Origin: Paragorgia papillata
Lineage: Eukaryota; Cnidaria; Anthozoa; Scleralcyonacea; Coralliidae
Direction: 5' to 3'
Assembly: GCA_035771165.1 (NCBI GenBank)
Contig: JAWNZC010000265.1
Span: forward strand, 1,127,001 to 1,191,000
DNA: 64,000 bases
Positions 62,201 through 64,000 of this stretch are shown one piece after another (the stretch's first letter is position 1; each line of letters begins with the position of its first letter). A model generated the notes under the pieces. The model was not told the origin of the DNA. It made no database searches and was given only the letters and a program-made list of their open reading frames with translations. Both the position numbers and the translations under genes were made by a program.

Positions 62201-63124
62201 ACTAAAATTCACCGCGGAATAACGTTTGTTGAAAAGGCCTGGTTAAAACCATACATCAAACTCAACACAGATTTAAGAACCAAAGCAACCACAGATTTTG
62301 AAAAAGATTTCTTTAAGTTGATGAATAACTCGGTATTTGGGAAAACGATGGAAAACGTAAGAAACCGAGTTGATGTTAAACTAGTAACAAACGAAGGCCA
62401 GCTTGAAAAACTAGCTAAGAAATCCAACTTTGATAGGGTTAACATATTCACAGAAAACCTAGTTGCTGTCCATATGAAAAAGACTATGGTGAAGCTTAAC
62501 AAACCTATATACTTAGGTATGAGTATTCTAGATATCAGTAAAACACTAATGTACGATTTTCACTACAACTATATTAAACCAAAGTATGGGGAAAAGGCTA
62601 GCCTGCTGTTCACGGATACAGACAGCCTATGCTATGAAATTCAAACCGACGACTTTTACAAGGATATTAGTAATGATGTAAGTAGTAGGTTCGACACCAG
62701 TAACTTTCCAAAGGAACACAGCGATAGTGCAGGCAATCTCAGTGAGATTCAAACCGGTGTCAACAAAAAGGTTATCGGCATGTTCAAGGACGAGGCAGGT
62801 GGAAAACAAATCACAGAATTTGTAGGACTACGAAGTAAGCTGTACGCTTACAAAATGAACTCTGGATCCGAAGAAAAAAAATGTAAGGGTGTGAAGAAAG
62901 GAGTAGTCAAGAATGAGATCACCTTCCAGGATTACAAAGACTGTGTGTTCAGTAAAAAACGTCTGATGAAAGGAATGAATACATTCCGAAGCCGACAGCA
63001 TGAAATATATACGGAACACATTAATAAGATAGCTCTTTCGGCAAACGACGACAAAAGAATAATATTACCAGACGGAATTCAGACACTGGCAATCGGCCAT
63101 TACAAAAGTCAATGCCAACAGTGA
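59258..63124 (+). CDS. Protein-primed family B DNA polymerase (pPolB)
   Basis: 1288 residues. Residues 10-110 are a Gln/Lys/Glu-rich coiled coil. C309 (GNQCFKYAV) and H398 (NEHYSVV) lie in the OTU-like region common to Polinton polymerases. A zinc finger is at about 421-444 (ICLRCLNAFGTEELLTKHSE). Exo I is YADFES (about 477-482). An endonuclease-VII-like zinc motif is at 578-615 (CYVCSEVL, RDHCHLTGKYRGAAHSKCNL). Pol A is LDANNLYGWAM (about 885), Pol B KLMNNSVFGKTM (about 1018) and Pol C FTDTDSLCYE (1118-1127). All catalytic Asp residues of motifs A and C are present. It would replicate the element from protein-linked ends. The last 27 codons lie in the right inverted repeat. Start follows ACTATAATAAAGGGATAAAA. 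Confidence 0.97.
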   Translation: MWNTNINEYIKKLELKNKRQVQKQEEKHQREKTRLQRQIQRQQQEEKRQQEKVKRQQEKVKQKLQQKMNAVLEKAKKQWHKQELKALKKQQHKETIKWRKEIKQESKRQFNVIEGKKWKGSKKLANIREKLSSKLWNSANEKAKMLNEFNNNNFLPTIVSRAIRKNTEKWEINGDGVNDPRAFVYGVSENVENLINNTTSVGKKVNTVLVCVLKDASNNEELVYFRSRTHSIISKEDASKEYRKMCGKMLESLSVFQRRGSGWRLLYVDGLEIFITKYKPVNGKSYKPLPKFLSTKKAIINIENDGNQCFKYAVTRALNPVEKDGGRVTKVLKLQAEELNWSDVVFPMELKNITKFEIVNEICINVFGFEDEIKKVFPLRVSKNYYNEKINLFLYNEHYSVVSDIGKLLSSQLSKKKASKHICLRCLNAFGTEELLTKHSEVCNTHDIQIHEYPKEGSETYFKQYQKTTDVPFAIYADFESFIRPIDTVQKNNDESHTTAYQHHQPSGYCYTVKCIDESIYQDKTVLYTMENEDEDIGKKFVESVEHEMKEIYEITKQIKPIQMSKTQEKEFRCEKNCYVCSEVLNADRVRDHCHLTGKYRGAAHSKCNLKMKNPKFLPVLFHNLEGYDAHLFIKSLGLSEGKINCIPKTDEKYISFSKEVVMETITKNEKTRDVKYELRFLDSLKFTLSSLDGLVKNLGSDQFKSVEQGFNGYSETQVNLLKKKGVFPYEFMSGFEKLSYPRLPNKSEFFSKLNNTHISDEDYKHAQNVWTAFNCQTMRDYHNLYLKTDVLLLADVMEGFRKVCKKNYGLDPLWYYTSPGLAWDAALKLTKVKLELITDPDMYLMIEKGIRGGISTITKRYAKANNKYMPNFKLHELNVFLAYLDANNLYGWAMSKKLPVKDFRWLEQQQLETWESVPCILEVDLEYPQELHDLHNEYPLAAERLSVDGVNKLIPNLMNKEKYAIHHEALKQCLELGLKLTKIHRGITFVEKAWLKPYIKLNTDLRTKATTDFEKDFFKLMNNSVFGKTMENVRNRVDVKLVTNEGQLEKLAKKSNFDRVNIFTENLVAVHMKKTMVKLNKPIYLGMSILDISKTLMYDFHYNYIKPKYGEKASLLFTDTDSLCYEIQTDDFYKDISNDVSSRFDTSNFPKEHSDSAGNLSEIQTGVNKKVIGMFKDEAGGKQITEFVGLRSKLYAYKMNSGSEEKKCKGVKKGVVKNEITFQDYKDCVFSKKRLMKGMNTFRSRQHEIYTEHINKIALSANDDKRIILPDGIQTLAIGHYKSQCQQ

Positions 63125-63280
63125 CGACAGTGACGACGACGGAGTGGAGTGACGACCAAACATTATTATTAAATTTAAATAATAATGTTGTAGAACAGAC
63201 TGGGACAAACATGGCGCGCGTATGTGGTTGCCGAAACGGTAAAACCAAAAGTGCGCTAGGAACCGCCCTACTCTACTACT
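63043..63280 (-). repeat. Polinton right terminal inverted repeat
   Basis: 238 bp, inverted copy of 44570-44807 with no visible mismatch; ends ...CTCTACTACT. Its inner 82 bases are the coding 3' end of pPolB. Confidence 0.96.
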
Positions 63281-63286
63281 AACCAG
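63281..63286. repeat. Polinton target-site duplication, right copy
   Basis: AACCAG, identical to 44564-44569. Confidence 0.95.
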
Positions 63287-63613
63287 TCCTTCAGCAAATT
63301 TCTGCACCTCATCGGTGCCTCCAGCTCCGGTGTCGATCGTTTCAGCGAGTTTTACGAGAGTGTCGTAGAATGCCAAAAAGCCATTGGCGTAATCAGTGAT
63401 GTCGGCATTCGTGTTGATGATGGCTGGTAATACTTGGTTTAACCATAGCTCGGCATGTTGTCGCGCAGCCTTTTGATAAGTTGGTAGATCAGGAAGCTCG
63501 TCAAGAACTATATCTGTTTGTCTCAGGATTGCTGCCACATAGGTTTGAATAGCAGTTGAAGCGTCAAACACGTCTTTGTGGATGACGATCAACTTAGAGT
63601 TGGATAGTGACAT
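63281..63613 (-). pseudogene. 5' part of the toxin-like gene split by the Polinton
   Basis: Minus-strand frame from Met at 63613 (MSLSNSKLIVIHKD) running open into the Polinton junction. It has the family signature ARQHAELWLNQVLPAIINTN (compare KHAQFWRDSVKPKIQQ in 27943-28875), followed by a helical segment with LAFYDTLVKLAETI. It then reads into the right inverted repeat and stops soon after. The remainder of the gene is at 43811-44569. Family: HBL/ClyA-like alpha-helical pore-forming-toxin type, by pattern only. Confidence 0.65.
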
Positions 63614-63905
63614 TATGGAAGAGCAGGCAGAGAAACTAAGAGCTATACAATGTGATTTCGAAATGAATATATCAACATTCAACAATAAACACTTTGTATA
63701 TGATATCAACTGTCGTCATAGGTCAGAGTACCATGGTCAGATCTGACCTATCACGGTAGTTTACACCATATTTGGAAATTTGATTGGCCAATAAAAATAT
63801 CTCACTCAATAATGTCAATCTCGTCCCCACAGCCCGCGTTCCCCTGAAGCAATAAATAGCATCATATCGTAGTCGAAAGAGTATACGTCGGCCTTAAGTT
63901 CAATC
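63614..63905. promoter_or_regulatory. Shared upstream region of two divergent toxin-like paralogs
   Basis: 292 bp between start codons at 63613 (-) and 63906 (+). GATATCATATACAAAG-type TATA-like text lies on the minus side (about 63690) and GCAATAAATAGCATCATATC on the plus side (about 63849). GGTCAGAGTACC and GGTCAGATCTGACC (palindrome) lie centrally. Divergent, possibly co-regulated promoters. Confidence 0.45.
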
Positions 63906-64000
63906 ATGAGTACGAAACCAAAAGGCGGTCTTTCCCAACCAACAATTAAAGACGAACAAATCAAACTAACCTCGGCGTCTACTGTTATTCAAACCTATGT
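63906..64000 (+). CDS. N-terminus of a third toxin-like paralog (runs off the window)
   Basis: Starts MSTKPKGGLSQPTIKDEQIK and continues ASTVIQTYV. The latter aligns with ASTAIQTYV at the same place in the split paralog on the opposite strand, so this is a divergently transcribed relative. Only 31 full codons are inside the window. Function as for the family; incomplete. Confidence 0.6.
   Translation, partial: MSTKPKGGLSQPTIKDEQIKLTSASTVIQTY

Larger units (their letters stand above)
44570..63280. mobile_element. Complete Polinton/Maverick (adintovirus-like) element
   Basis: 18,711 bp, bounded by 238-bp terminal inverted repeats and a 6-bp AACCAG duplication. It encodes 21 open genes: protein-primed DNA polymerase B, retroviral-type integrase, A32/FtsK-like ATPase, double-jelly-roll major capsid, probable penton, RuvC-like resolvase, a SAP-NUMOD1 protein, small membrane proteins and unknowns. 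Genes run + (44824-47309), - (47356-47904), + (47999-49280), - (49325-52959), + (53174-53689), - (53686-55152), + (55171-58275), - (58136-58636), + (58831-63124). Identical TIRs and the absence of frame breaks point to a recent insertion. Termini 5'-AGTAGTAGAG follow the AG...CT Polinton pattern. Polintons replicate by protein priming, and the capsid set implies a virus-like stage. Confidence 0.97.

Overview
This is eukaryotic (animal) nuclear DNA. It is AT-rich, has short GT-AG exons and is packed with transposons. One conserved animal gene can be read exon by exon: BZW / eIF5-mimic protein, 2477-15997, + strand. The abundance of hAT, Mutator-like, Harbinger-like, Ngaro/DIRS, Helitron and Polinton DNA, a 5S-rRNA-derived SINE, and a small family of HBL-like alpha-helical pore-forming-toxin-like genes make an anthozoan cnidarian (coral or sea anemone) my best guess. 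No species can be named from the sequence.

Layout. 1-16.1 kb: BZW gene, with introns loaded with small elements, several bounded by perfect 8- or 9-bp target duplications. 16.5-18 kb: truncated LINE. 19-23 kb: hAT MITE and a 1.7-kb Mutator-like element carrying a RecQ-like helicase fragment. 25.5-26 kb: small cysteine-rich membrane protein gene. 26.5-27.1 kb: hAT element. 27.9-28.9 kb: intact pore-forming-toxin-like gene. 29-31.3 kb: foldback, tandem repeats and a kelch-like relic. 31.5-33.9 kb: decayed Helitron Rep/PIF1 helicase. 34.1-38.6 kb: Ngaro/DIRS-type retrotransposon with split direct repeats. 39.7-42.6 kb: Harbinger-like element carrying a SAM-domain gene. 43.6-43.7 kb: hAT MITE. 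43.8-44.6 and 63.3-63.6 kb: the two halves of a second toxin-like gene. 63.9 kb to the end: start of a third, divergent paralog.

The centrepiece is a complete, apparently recent Polinton/Maverick (adintovirus-like) element at 44570-63280. It is 18.7 kb long, with 238-bp terminal inverted repeats that look identical, flanked by the 6-bp target duplication AACCAG. It lies inside the second toxin-like gene without shifting the flanking reading frame. All 21 recognised genes are open. They form a replication/integration set (protein-primed family B DNA polymerase, retroviral-type integrase, RuvC-like resolvase, SAP-NUMOD1 DNA-binding protein) and a virion set (double-jelly-roll major capsid, probable penton, A32/FtsK-like packaging ATPase, several small membrane proteins). 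A left-hand cargo block holds a LamG/ConA-like protein and three proteins sharing a PriCT_2-like Trp/Gly module. No adenovirus-type maturation protease is visible.

Every one of the 21 start codons is preceded within about 14 nt by AATAAA, often as ACTATAATAAA. This looks like an element-wide promoter or initiator rule. Shared hairpin repeats and a 3 x 55 bp repeat lie in the intergenic control regions.
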